64,000 nucleotides of DNA from Cepaea nemoralis (lineage: Eukaryota; Mollusca; Gastropoda; Stylommatophora; Helicidae): contig JACEFZ010021368.1 in the NCBI GenBank assembly GCA_014155875.1, positions 550,001 to 614,000 of the forward strand, in the 5' to 3' direction. Of this stretch, positions 33,365 to 44,954 are shown piece by piece; positions within the stretch are counted from its first letter, which is position 1, and each line of letters opens with the position of its first letter. The notes beneath the pieces were generated by a model. It did no database searches and had not been told where the DNA came from. It saw nothing but the letters and a program-made list of their open reading frames with translations. Made by a program: the position numbers and the translations under genes.

Positions 33365-33556
33365 TTGGAGAGAATTGTGCTGCAGGAAGTGACCAGAAGA
33401 TCTGGCCGCTCGGGACTCTGAGGACAGGCCAGTCGGACACATAAAGAGACTGCTTCTGGTACCATTAGTATTGGGACTCTTCGCTGGCAATTGAAGATGC
33501 AGACGGGGGTGTATGGGAATGTTCCAAGGGATGTGATGTCGGCTCTTGACTCAATG
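33365..33556 (+). pseudogene. I-like LINE 3'-end fragment
   Basis: Matches the last 170 bp of the I-like elements: 'GGGACTCTTCGCTGGCAATTG' aligns with 7595 ('CCTCTTCGCTGGCTGTTG'), followed by 'GTGATGTCGGCTCTTGACTC'. No coding content. Confidence 0.7.
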
Positions 33557-35094
33557 CATATCTCATTTTTTGTTTCAAAGTGTAACAATACATGTAATCA
33601 CAATTAGCACACTATATGTGTATATGTGCTATAAAGAAATGACTCACACGTTAACCCAAACCCAACAACTTTTAACTCATAAGTGGTAGGCAGCTCACTG
33701 CATTGGACACTATTTGAATTATTTTAACTATTTGAAATATTTAATATTTGAATGTAACAACATAACTGTGTGGGCAGAAGAAAGCTATATTCTGGGTGAG
33801 GGTTTATCTCTTAATATAATGGCACTAGAGTATATGTTATTAATTATATTCAACTTTTACATAAAACAAATCGTGACTTCATAAGGAATCACCATAATTG
33901 TTATCTGTGTTTACGGCATATTAACAATGTAAACTACCATGTTTCGCAAGAGGCGACTAAGAAGTATTGGCGTTGGACTAGCTACTTCACTCTATGAATT
34001 ATTTTAGATGCAAAATGCAATCTATCATGGTAAGTCTAAATATAAGGTAAGTAAAATAACTAGCAAGGAGTCTGAATGGCCGTTTTATCCCCCGTCAGCA
34101 ATGACAGTCTCCAGAAATTGCACCTGGAATTTCAGAACAGCGCATACGCTTAAAAACACAGCATGTGTTAGAATAAATTACATATTTTAAGAATGCATAT
34201 TTTGATTATGTCTGATCTTCATAATAAAGACGTGATCGTACGTTCTTTGTAAATTTAAGCAATGAGTTTTAGAATAATAGCACAAACCGTTTAGAACTAC
34301 AACACATATGTATGTGATGCAGTGTTAAGCTTCGAAATATGGTCAGTGTAGATCAATTCTGTGATTTTACGTTTATAAGTTAATAAATAATTTTGAGTTG
34401 ATATGTTGTTTCAATCAGAAACTCATCACCCCACTTCACTAATAAATACTCAGCTTCAGTATATCCACTTAATTCTGGTTGATTTCAAGCATTCTGTTTG
34501 GTTTCAGTGTTCTGTGTGTAGATGTTTCAGTTACTGATGGCATTTAAGTTGTATGCAGCAGCATAATGGCGATTCAAAAATATATATCACCTGAGACACT
34601 CTACCCACTCCGATTACAGTGGGATCCCATTTATCGTATGCAACTAGATCAAATTTTGCGAGATTTATAACTTACAGCGAATGCACGATGATGGTTTTCA
34701 CGTGTCTTCCGTTGGCTTCTGTATATTTTGACTCCAGTAGCCTTTCTCTAAAATGACACATTCTGCAAGGCAGCAGGGAAGATGATTTCTAAAGTGCGTT
34801 TCTTGTCAACCCCCATGGTTGTTGTTGTTTTATGTTAAAATATGGGCTAAACATAACATATTAATTAGAGGCCTCTTAATACAACACTCACCTGGCATGA
34901 AAGAGTCGCGGGATTATTTTAATCCATCAGTGCACAAAGTATGCTTCGGTCATACCTACGACACATTATAATTACCATAAAGACATGAAAAATAAGTTAT
35001 ATCTCACCACACATGTATTGAGAAGCCATCATGCGGAGCGATTTGACTGGATCTACAGGGCTCAGTGGTGTATTGGTGCACAGTAATGCAGATG
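33557..35094. other. Intergenic, nothing recognised
   Basis: AT-rich sequence. A stretch near 33840-33910 ('ACTTCATAAGGAATCACCATAATTGTTATCTGTGTTTAC' region) faintly recalls the start of GPCR exon 3 but breaks down after about 40 bp. No coding region I can support. Confidence 0.45.
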
Positions 35095-35345
35095 TGAGCA
35101 GATATCTTTGCGATGTAAATCTCCATCGCCTGAAGTGAAACGTGTAATATGGACTGACCAGAAGATCTTCTCCTATAGCTAGCAAATGTCAGACGGCCAC
35201 ATAATCAGACTGCAACTGACACTTTTAATACTGGGACTTGTCACCGGTTGTAAAAGGACATAAGGCGAAAGTATGATGCTGATTGCTCCAGAAGCGCACT
35301 TATTGTGGAATCGCATCATCGCCGACCACTGTCTATATTAGGCTG
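35095..35345 (+). pseudogene. I-like LINE 3'-end fragment, degraded
   Basis: Has the same order of words as the fragment at 33.4-33.5 kb: 'GACCAGAAGATCT', 'CGGCCACATAATCAGACTGC', 'TTTTAATACTGGGACT'. The diagnostic end motif is missing. Confidence 0.5.
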
Positions 35346-37985
35346 CAACAATTAATGTCAAAAGAGAGTAGATTCATATCGGCCTGAGTACAGGGAGACC
35401 TGGATATCTAGTCTTTCCCTCACTTAGCGTGACAATGCAAGAAGGTATGGCAATGTCAGCGTAGCTTCCTTAACACATTCTTTAAAGCGCTCACTAGAGT
35501 ATAGCAAGTACAGAAAGACCAGTAGGAACAATATGTACAAGAAAAGTAAGTAAAGAAAGTAAAGTAAGTAAATAGCGCGTTTCTACGTCTGTACACGAAC
35601 GAGGTATTTGGTGGTAACCACATATTTCTGTAGAATAATTGACAGTCTGTGGGTTGCCTCATATTAACGAGTGTGACCATACTACGTTTCTTGGCTTCTT
35701 TTGTATGATATATTCTACATTGTATTGATGTCAAGGCTTATTAGAGATCATGCATCTCTTTTCTACTCCAGCCTTTAATCCGTCACATAACTTATGATAG
35801 TACCCAGATTACGTTGTATCTACATGGGATTCCAGTTTAATGTTTAAAGCATCGTTGCCGCAATGAGGCACGCATGTTAACCACCCTGATATCACGGGCT
35901 CTCAAATGTGTAATTTCTCTTCAAAATTATAGCGCGACAAATGTTAAGTATTGCTTGTCGTATGAGAAGCCATTACAAGCAATACACAGAGAATCTCCTA
36001 CAAGCTGAACATACTATTACTTTATGTGATGACGTAGAGTAGTACTGTTTCATCATACTTTATTAGACTGACAATGTTAGTATATTATTTCACAGGGACG
36101 AGTTTTGCAGGTTATGTTATGTTTGACGACGTACATATTGCCAAGTATGTTATAATATGACAAACACATTAAACACTACAATACAGCATAATGCATTGCA
36201 GATAATGGAATAATGATAAGATTAACGGTCATGTCATGAGATGATATATTGTTGCCAACAACACACTAGACAATTCTAAACAAATACATGTAATATACAG
36301 CAACCAAATAATCTCTTTTAAAGAACGTAATGCCGGCTAAAGTAAAGAAACTAAGCCTTGAAATACATATACTAATGGCATGGTTTTTATAGAACAATAA
36401 TTATACAGACACCAGCGTTAATTATCCGCAAATAGGGTTAAAATACATACTTTTAACCAGTTCAGTGTGTTTGTCGGTAGCGACTGAATTATAGGATTAC
36501 ATATATGTAAACAAAGGTGTTGCATGCACATTGGCTATTATTCTATGAAACGTTACTTAAAGAGAGTCATAATGGTGACGACCCGTTGCTGTGAAGTTTG
36601 AACCGCGACTGACTAACTGATTAACTAATTAACTAATAGAGAGTCATGTAAATACAACACGTGTTGTTCTAACAGGAGATATGCGGAGAATCAAGTGGTT
36701 TATGTCATCATCAGAAACTAAATTAAAGGACAGGTTAAACATTCCACATTATGTATATGTGCAAATAACACTTCATATAACACGACAACCCATCGCGTAA
36801 CTATTGAATAAACACATGAGGATAGCATCATATATTCCGTAAGCTTCATGGCAGGAAACAGGATAACACGAACAAAGATATAATCTATTATATGTATGAC
36901 AAAAGAATGTCAGTGAGTTACCATTGCCCATAATGGAAGAAAGTAATATAAACACTGTAAATAACCACGAATAAAGAGCATAATGATATCCTCACCCATA
37001 TTGTGAGAAACAGAAAGTTCTAGAAAAGGAGAGAAATATTTACAACAAACATAAACATGAAAGCGATCCAGTGTTACTCACAAAACTTGACAAGGATTAA
37101 CAAGTCTTGGATGCTTTGTTTATACAAATGCAAAGTAATAACAAAAGCAAAATGTTGATTATTTATAGGATCGATAAAACAGGTTAAGAAGAGATCTTTG
37201 GTAAACACGGACTAGAGGTAATGAATTAACATGGAGAACCAGTTATCAATCTTTGCGCAGTGAATCACTACGTCACAGTCCCATTTTTTTTTTTTATTTC
37301 ACAAAAAAAAAGAAAAAAGGTATGAAGTAATGTGGGTAACATCGGAACACAATCCAGAAAATATGGTGAAGGTGTGCACTGGCTTAAAAGGTTGAGAACC
37401 ACTGGTTTAGTTGAAATGTCCCAGTTCCACATACGGAATCGGTTAGATGATAAATTAAACACAATTCATAGGATGTCACATCAATTAAAGTTTACAATCA
37501 AAAGGAAATACAACCATTCTCGTGTAGCAGTTCCTTTGCAGAACGTCGCACTGAAGACGGCGGTGTGAAACTCTGTCGATATCTTGTCATTTCCCCTTTC
37601 TCGTAAACCATCATGCCAAAGGTGTCTCCAATGTCATGTGTCCATTTCGTGTTAGTCGACCACTGCCTCTTCTACCAGGAACTATGTCTTCAGCCAGTTG
37701 CTACAGTTGTGTGACGGTTAATATTGCCAAAGTGTTTCAGTTTCCGAATCATGCTGCTGTCTATAAGCCAATTGTCCTCGATGGTTAGATCATGTAAAGT
37801 TTCAGTAATTTTCTTCTTCTCAGTCAACGATATAAGAACTTTTATGCAGCATTGGAACTCAAAAGCCCCAAGTTTCTAGCTGTGATTTGAAATTTTTAAG
37901 ACAACCATAATGCGTATAAATCATATAGGTAATAATCCGATATTTCTTGAAACCTCAATTCATCGGATGCATTATTACACATCTG
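35346..37985. other. Intergenic upstream of gene B; SINE tail only
   Basis: At 36575-36640 'GTGACGACCCGTTGCTGTGAAG' followed by CTAA-type repeats matches the 3' end of the SINE-family-2-related element at 43.77 kb (there on minus). The rest holds an A/T-run hairpin at about 37286-37318 and no gene I can support. Confidence 0.55.
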
Positions 37986-38400
37986 TCGGTTAGATGCACA
38001 TAATTTACAAGACGTAGAATCAACCCCAGCATTTTTGGCTGTTCGTGATTCCTGGGCAAGTTTACTTTCAGTAGTTTGCCATTGTCTGAACTACCGGCAC
38101 CCATACCATTTCATAAAAACCAACGCGAGGCTGTCCGCTGCCAAATCACCTGCAGCTGTGTGTCGAACGCTGTATTCGGGATTACAAACTGCGTCCGTAA
38201 CACCTTTGCCACAGAGCCAGTATTTTTTTTTTCGCATATCCTATTAAAGGACATCGCTGTCAACACCAGCATTTTACTGCTGTTGTTGATTTCTTGGCAA
38301 GATTACGCTGAGTAGTTTGCCATTGATTTCTGAGCTCATATATCCGGTAAGTAACGGACTCGGAGAGAACCGCTATCGATTCTCGCGCATCTGCGTTTTC
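37986..38400 (+). repeat. Two tandem copies of the Penelope-3'-related repeat
   Basis: Copy 1 (about 37990-38222) and copy 2 (about 38240-38350) both carry 'CAGCATTTT', 'GGCAAG.TTAC', 'GTAGTTTGCCATTG' and an ending near 'TCTGA'. Copy 1 also shares 'CAAACTGCGTCCGT' with 2990-3003. Same family as 25116-25240. Confidence 0.65.
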
Positions 38401-39253
38401 TCACGTGGATAAACAGGATTACGGAAAAATTGCTAACACCTAGGCCAGGGAGACGGTACGGAGCCGGTAGCAATGTAGAAACAGTTGGAGAACCTGTGGA
38501 GATGCCAAAATGACAATACGAAAAGCAAAGTCAAAATTAATTTAAAATTATACCAGACATACATTAATAAACTACACAATTAAATATATACTGCATATGA
38601 ATGAGAAACAAAGAGACCAAACATAAGTAAGAAAACAATGCGTATTCAATAGCACGTGGCATCGTAAAACAGAGGGACTAAAGCCAGCTAAGAATAAATG
38701 CATTCCTGTATGTCTGCCTGTATCTTGCCAACCAAATTCACTTGTCACACACAAACAAACATACAGAGGGACACACATGTATAATTAGACATTTCAAATA
38801 CGCGTATCAGGACCGGTGTCCTTTTACAGAAGGTCAGAGGTACGTCACAATCACAATAGTTTTACGATTTGACTTCTTTGGTTAGGTTTGGTGAGGCATC
38901 GTAGTCCTGGCACACAAACATGCTTTTTTAATGAAGAGTCCCACATTACTGGCTCCTCATCCTAATACACCCGTGCGTCTTTTCATCGTTTCTAAACGAA
39001 TCGGTGAGATGAATTATTCTAATATTACCATTGACATGTTTAAACATGACTACGCTTATTTACTCAATGACATCTAATATGTTATGCATTAATTGACTGC
39101 TTCATGCATCAGTGCAAACCATAATGCCACAAACCAGGAGTCCAGATTTAAAAAAAAAATATCTACTCATAACATCTAATATTTGAAGAATTAATTGACT
39201 ACATCAAGTATCAGTGCCATTTCTAGTACTACAGGCCAGAGCCCAAATTCACC

Positions 39254-39452
39254 ATGATGGTAAATAATAAGTCTAGCCGTGATTTGGCGTCTGTTCCTTG
39301 GCCCAGCCGTGAAACTACATTCATTTGCCAGTGGGTTCTATTTTGTGTGATGTGTCAAGCAATTGATCTATTCGGAGTTGGCACCAACATAATTAACATT
39401 GTTTGCTTCATCAAGCAAGGCTTTAAGGATCCTGTTAACGTCAGTCTTTTGG
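39254..39452 (+). CDS. GPCR gene B, exon 1 (N-terminus and TM1)
   Basis: First coding exon: ATG at 39254 and a GTATAG donor at 39453; it ends one base into a Gly codon. The N-terminus has an Asn-Lys-Ser glycosylation site (residues 5-7), then 'VLFCVMCQAIDLFGVGTNIINIVCFIKQGF', TM1 with the conserved Asn. The end 'FKDPVNVSLLG' joins exactly to 'LALADLCC' of exon 2. Together the three exons give a 346-codon receptor of normal class A length. Gene C has a homologous exon at 61.89 kb. Confidence 0.88.
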
Positions 39453-39569
39453 GTATAGCAAAAATGTTGTGTGTCGTTATAATTAAAGCATTTGATTTGT
39501 GTCATGTGTGTCGCAAAGTAGTGCTTTAAACATAGGCGGTGATGATACACAATAACACACTAGCCAACA

Positions 39570-40466
39570 AATGGGACCTTTCCTAAATCGGTCTCCCATT
39601 TAAATAATAACATTGGGTATCCATGTAAATATATGCCTTCCTTACAACTTTCTCTAGAGCCAGATTGAAATGGAGCGGCGATAGTGCATCACCCTGTTTC
39701 AAGCCAGATGTTATTTGGAAAGGGTCTGATTTCCTACCTTTATATGTTACTATATTATAGGTATCTTCCATGCATAGTCTGGTCATGTTGATTAATTTCC
39801 ATGGTATTCCACATTCCTGCATTGCATTCCATAGACATTTCCTATGGACACTATCGTAGGCCTTTTTAAAATCCATAAAAATTTTATGGGCATCTCTTTT
39901 ATATTCCCAGTGTTTCTCGGCTATTTGTCGTAAGATAAATATCTGATCTATTGTTGATCTGTTTTGTGTGAAACCCGCCTGGTAGTCACCTAATATGTTT
40001 TCTGAATATGGTTTTAGTCTATTTAGTAATACTGCGGATAGTATCTTATAGCTTGTGGACAGTAGTGATATTCCTCTATAATGTTCACATTGGAACATGT
40101 CTCCTTTTTTGAAGATAGGTATGAATAATGACTCGGAATACAAAGCTGTTTCCAAGGCACCAGGGCCAGGTTTTATACTGGCCAAGACCTACTAACACGT
40201 CTTAGTCGTGAATCCTGGACAACAGGTCCCTTCGGGGTCCTGGTTAACGTAGTAGGATCGCTGATTCTTCCGAAGTCGCAGAGTATCTGCCTGCATGGCG
40301 AGGAATCACCAGCCTGCACACGAATAAGCCAGACACGGGACAACAGATACTCACGCAAACCTCAGTCCTGTATGACATCACACTGATTTCATCCGACATA
40401 CAGGATTTCCCGCTGGAGCTCACAGCCAGCGATCGCAAGCAAGCAATAATGACTCTTTCCAGTAAT
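39570..40466 (-). pseudogene. RTE-B LINE, N-terminal RT, interrupted by a SINE
   Basis: Minus-strand RT N-terminus in gene B intron 1: 'YWKESLFIPIFKKGD' (split by the inserted repeat at 40135-40444), 'EHYRGISLLSTSYKILS', 'GFTQNRSTIDQIFILRQ', motif A 'HKIFMDFKKAYDSV' and motif B 'SGLKQGDALSPLHFNLAL'. It ends before the catalytic box. It is the same family as 29.15 and 53.4 kb, which hold the other half of the RT. The 5' end meets a plus-strand RTE-A element head-to-head at about 40468. Confidence 0.85.
40135..40444 (+). mobile_element. SINE-like repeat 3, copy 1 (310 bp)
   Basis: Starts 'GGAATACAAAGCTGTTTCC' and ends in a short hairpin ('CGCTGG...CCAGCG') followed by CAAG repeats. It is bounded by the exact 11-bp TSD AATAATGACTC (40124-40134 and 40445-40455). 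It interrupts the RTE-B reading frame. Copy 2 is at 54766-55110. Confidence 0.9.
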
Positions 40467-40469
40467 GGG

Positions 40470-41611
40470 GTCATATATATACGACGCTAATAGAAAGGTC
40501 AATAGAGAAACAGAGAGACATATATTTGTGCTTCATAGATTATACTAAGGCATGTGATAAAGTAAAACATGATGAACTGATTAAAATATTGGAAGATATC
40601 AACACGGATGGAAAAGATTTAAGAATAATAAAAAATATTTACTGGAACCAAGTAGCAGCAATTAAAATGGGAAATAATGAGGGTAGTTACGAACAGATAA
40701 AGCTAGGAGTACGACAAGGGTGTGTCTTGTCACCAGATCTTTTCTCCCTGTATAGCGAAGTAATAATGAGAGAGATCAAAGAGATGCCAGGAATACTAGT
40801 TGGAGGTTATAATATAAATAATATACGCTATGCAGATGACACAGTATTGGTGGCGGATAATTCAACAGACCTACAACAATTATTAGACGTTGTAGTAACA
40901 GAGAGTGCAAGGAAAGGACTCTCCTTGAATATCAAGAAAACAGTAACAATGGTAATATCAAAGAAAATGGTGACACCAAAATGTGACATAGAAATAGAAG
41001 GGAAAATCCTTAACCAAGTTGATAATTTTAGATACCTAGGGGCATTTATAACATCAGATGGAAGATGTACAACAGAGAATAGGAGCAGAATAGGGCAGGC
41101 AAAAGCCGCATTTCAGAAAATGAAGAGTATCTTATGCAATAAGTCACTATCACTGAATGTAAGAAAGAGAGTGCTGAAATGCTATGTAGAACCAGTTTTG
41201 CTGTATGACAGTGAATCTTGGAATGTAAATGAACAAATTAAGAAGAAATTAGAAGCAACAGAGATGTGGTTCCTGAGACGAATGTTGCGAATTCCTTGGA
41301 CTGCCAGAGTAACTAACGACGACTGCCTGAAACAGGCTAATGAAACTAGAACATTATATACAACAATAAGACAGAGACAAACAGCTTTCCTCGGTCATGT
41401 GATGAAAAGAGAGGCATTGAAGAACATCGTAACAATTGAAAAGATCGAGGGGAAGAGAGGCAGAGGTAGACCAAGAGAAGTGATGCTGGATGGATTGAGA
41501 CGGTGGCATGGAGGAATATCAGCAGCAGAGTTGATCCAGAAAACCAAAGACCGAGATCTATGGAGAGCCATGAACGCCTACGCCAGCCGGCATGGCACTT
41601 GATGATGATGA

Positions 41612-41615
<4 letters not shown>
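40470..41615 (+). pseudogene. RTE-A LINE, reverse transcriptase C-terminal two thirds
   Basis: The 358-codon frame (40526-41602) is intact. Motif A 'CFIDYTKACDKVKHDEL'; motif B 'LGVRQGCVLSPDLFSLYSE'; catalytic 'IRYADDTVLVAD' (about residue 102-113); thumb 'FRYLGAFITSDGRC'; 'EMWFLRRMLRIPWTAR'; and the C-terminal 'GKRGRGRPREVMLDGLRRW'. Position of the real start is upstream (5' truncation at about 40470), so the first ATG is not the native one. The 3' end is a GAT-repeat tail (41600-41615) running into an (AT)n array. RT-competent domains look preserved but the endonuclease is missing. It lies in intron 1 of gene B. Confidence 0.88.

Positions 41616-41676
<61 letters not shown>
41616..41676. 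repeat. (AT)n microsatellite
   Basis: 61 bp of AT repeat directly after the GAT tail of the RTE-A copy, then a GT run (about 41683-41694). It probably expanded from the tail. Confidence 0.92.
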
Positions 41677-41677
<1 letters not shown>

Positions 41678-42409
41678 CAAGGTGTGTGTGTGTGTCTAGA
41701 TAGTTATGCAAGATGGAAGACATATCACCACCAAAGACAAGAAGTGTTTCAGTTAATTCAGGTAATTAATAGAGCTAGTCTTCGAGTATTCGTGTATACT
41801 TGACATTAGCATATGTCTTCTTCGACTTTCCGATTGATAAATAACCAGATAAATTCCTATAGTTCTAGGAATTATTGTCATCATATGTATCTTTAGCTGT
41901 TGCAATCTTAAGTATTTGTTTACCCGAGTGTAACCAGGTATTTGTCGTCAGCAACACCATCTCTATAAGTTCTATCTTGAAGGTGTGTTTACAATTATAA
42001 AAGTATATACCCTAGTTATATAAGTATGTTAGATGTTGCCTTATTGTGTTCAAACCCTCTATCGCATACTCTTCTAAGTCCACCACTCATAATGGTTTGT
42101 TTGGAGATTGTTAGTTCGTTTGCGGTGACCAAAAGTATCATGTCTTTGTAATTAAAATTTCTTTTGATGGTGCCCCTTATATATTGAATAGTTCTAGGCA
42201 TTGCTTATTTGTCGTTTTCCATTCATGACATATAGCTTTCTTCTAATCATGTTCGTCACATGTAACATCCATCTATTAGACCAATTAAATTTTTCCACTC
42301 CATAAAATTGGATTTAATACGTGACATGCATTTTGATGTGATGCGCCTAAGTTTAATTGTATGCATGTTTTCAGAATCATATTTGTGGCGTTTTGTTGTT
42401 CTTTTGAAG

Positions 42410-42624
42410 GTCTTGCCTTGGCTGATTTGTGTTGCCTAATGACATTGATATGGACCAACATCTGGTATGCACCAGCTTTCAGTGAAATCGACCTGCCCTT
42501 CGAACCAATAGAGTTTCAGTATCTCACAAGCGGGATGCCTCATGCAATGTTTACACGCGTTACTGCTTGGATAACTGCCATCATCACACTGGAGAGATGT
42601 TTGTGTATCACTGCACCCTTAAAG
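42410..42624 (+). CDS. GPCR gene B, exon 2 (TM2-TM3)
   Basis: 215 bp, AG acceptor at 42408-42409, GTACGC donor. 'LALADLCCLMTLIW' (TM2), extracellular loop 1 'FEPIEFQYLTSGMPHAMF', TM3 'AWITAIITLERCLCI' with E-R-C at the DRY position. The usual disulfide Cys before TM3 is replaced ('GMPHAMFTRV'). The flanking introns align with those of gene A: the upstream 'CTTTGTAATTA.AATTTCT' and downstream 'TTTACTTAGTAT' and 'GCATAAATAG' regions. Confidence 0.92.
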
Positions 42625-42819
42625 GTACGCTACGAGTATTTACTTAGTATTTATGTCATATGTTCGTCAGGCTTTTACTGTTTAAATCAAAAGTGTTTCA
42701 CTGTTCTACTATTCCTGCAATTTTAAGATGCATAAATAGCTGTTCAACAAGCTATGACAAATGACAGGAGAACATTAAGAAACTAATTAAAACCTGCTGA
42801 CCCGAATGATCGGAATGGT

Positions 42820-43100
42820 AATGGGAGACTTGCGAAGCGAATGGGTCTCAGAGACGATGTCATTAGCACTTGCGCAGTCCCAAACTCAAAGAGCATCCTG
42901 CTTACTTCCCGATGTTACTAGACATAATAGAGAACTGTCCGACAGAAGCAACTATCAAACACGGTGCGGATCCGGTGAAGATCTCAGGCGCGCAATTCTT
43001 TCCACGAATCATGACGAAATAAACCCGTAACAAGAAGTCTCAAGAAGAAGAATCATATTTTGTATGTGGAGTAAGAAACGGCATTGGTATCCGACCCCAT
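42820..43100 (+). repeat. Duplicated intron segment shared by genes A and B
   Basis: Matches 12811-13080. It lies about 200 bp after exon 2 in gene B but 2.6 kb after exon 2 in gene A, because the dead mobile-element gene was inserted in A. Confidence 0.75.
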
Positions 43101-43341
43101 ATCGCTCTTGTGTATCTGTGCCTGTAAGCAAAGCATAATAAGGTATAATGAATGTGTATATATTTCAGGTCTCGTTGGCATCTTTGGAATGAAAATGCAG
43201 GCAGGGACGTTGATTCCTTGTGTGGTTTAATTGTCGCCTGTCATTCGGCATTATTGGTACAGTGTCTCTTGCTGATCGTAATTACCCATGCTTTGTTACT
43301 TATCTTTCATTCCCAGGGTTCTTCTACAAAAGGTTTTCGCT

Positions 43342-43689
43342 GAGTGGTCTGGAGGTATGGTGTCCGCCTCGAATGCTGGAGGTCCCGGGTTCAGGCCCCG
43401 GTGAGGACCGGGATTTATTTAACAAATCCACCTGGACTTCCAGTAATAAAATTTCCCCTGGTCTCTGGGTAGTGAGATCGGACGCCCGTGTGATTTGTTG
43501 CGCACGTAAAAAAATCCCTTGGCAGTTGAAAATCGACCCAAAGTATTTCAGGATCCTCGCCGAATTAACGGAGTTAGTGCATTGAGCTGAGTTTATCCAG
43601 ACTCAGGTTTGAGTTAGGAGGAAAACGGAGCACTTATGGGTTAAAACCGTGTGCCGTGATGTTGATCCAACGACTAAACGACTAAACTA
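43342..43689 (+). mobile_element. SINE family 1, full length, with 11-bp TSD
   Basis: 348 bp. tRNA-like head with A box 'GAGTGGTCTGGAGG' and B box-like 'GGGTTCAGGCCCCGG'; a body with 'CCCTGGTCTCTGGGTAG'; then the conserved 3' part 'GAAAACGGAGCACTTATGGG' and an ACTAA-type tail. Exact TSD AGGTTTTCGCT at 43331-43341 and 43690-43700. The 25313-25435 copy is its 3' part. Confidence 0.92.
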
Positions 43690-43766
43690 AACTAAGGTTT
43701 TCGCTAAGGGTATAATTCGCTACAAGAAAGTCTAGTAGATGAGTAACGTTAATGGGATAAAGAAAG

Positions 43767-44165
43767 TTAGTTAGTTAGTTAGTCGAGGTTCCAACTTCAC
43801 CGCATCGGGTCGTCCCCATTATGCTCCATTCCCGTGACAGCGAATATCACACAAAATGCTTCCAACTGTCCAATGCGAAAAGTGGAATAGACAGGAGTCT
43901 CGGCAATCCAACAAGCCCGCACAGGTACATTGTGCATAATGCCGCCACCAGAATGCCAACACAAACGTCCTCCTAGAAAACCACAGTTCATCGTCGATGG
44001 ACTCGGCAGTCACCAGAAAGACCTCATTGACCAGGGTTTTCTCACATGGCTCAATCTCTATCCGCAGGGTGACCCGCCGAAAGCGTCGCATAAAGCACGA
44101 ACTCCACAGCTTCAGCGCCAACTCCCAGGAGTCTCCTGAAAAATGCACTCGTGAATCGTATCAGG
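43767..44165 (-). mobile_element. SINE family 2-related element, longer 3' end
   Basis: On the minus strand: 'GGAGACTCCTGGGAGTTGG' and 'GGAGTTCGTGCTTTATGCG' as in the 9.5-kb SINE. It then continues about 230 bp further to 'CATAATGGGGACGACCCG', 'GTGAAGTTGGAACCTCGAC' and a CTAA tail (GTTAGTTAG on plus at 43767). The tRNA-like head is not clear at the 5' end. The same 3' end stands alone at 36575. Confidence 0.7.
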
Positions 44166-44415
44166 CAAATCAGCCAGGTAGTCATTGTTCCGAACATACA
44201 GGTAACTGTAAAATAATAGCGAACATGTAAAAGCTTTCCACTTGAATATCACAGCTCACAGAGTCGCGCCACACACTCACTCAGTAGCATACCGATGGAA
44301 CCATATACTACCAGTCCAACATGAGGAACATGCGAAATGCAAACCGCAGCCATAAGGATTTATACTCCAGAGGCCTTAGCGGTTCAATGCCTAACCGCCA
44401 TGCTGGTTACCGGAA

Positions 44416-44652
44416 GTGAATAATATAGAAGATATGGAAGGAATAAACATTGCGGGAAGATACATAAATAATATGTGGTATGCAGATGATGCAGTCTTGA
44501 TTGTAGACAATGAACAGGACCTGCGACATCTAGTAGATGCAGTTGTTGCACACATTGAGCACCTAGGAGTAGAACTGAATAGTAATAAGGCACATAGTAT
44601 GGTCGTCACTGTGCACAAACAATGCAATAACAGAAAACTATCTCTGTATTAA
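44416..44652 (+). pseudogene. RTE-A LINE fragment around the catalytic box
   Basis: A 78-codon frame: 'NNIEDMEGINIAGRYINNMWYADDAVLIVDNEQDL' is the RT palm with YADD. It matches the minus-strand copy at about 55.56-55.43 kb almost residue for residue, then runs out after 'NSNKAHSMVV'. Truncated at both ends. Confidence 0.85.
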
Positions 44653-44954
44653 AAAAACAAAACGTATATTGAGTTACCAATTAACCTGTAAATGCTACAC
44701 TAGTTTAGTGGAGAGCTATATACAGTAATACCTCGGGTTTCGTTGCCTTCGGTTATCGTCGATTTCAGTTTTCGTCCATTGTTTCCGCGAAAAGTTAACT
44801 CGGTGTTTGACATTTTCTCCGATTTCTTCGGCGTTACTGCCAGGCGTGAATTACTGTCATTTGCCAGGAGTGAATTACTGTCGTTTGCCAGGAGTAGATT
44901 ATTGATTGGCAGGTGTAAATTGATGGTTGGCTCGCATTGTGTACATATCATAGG

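Noticed and set aside
33840..33920. Remnant of a GPCR exon 3
   Set aside because: Similarity is limited to about 40 bp and does not continue in any frame.
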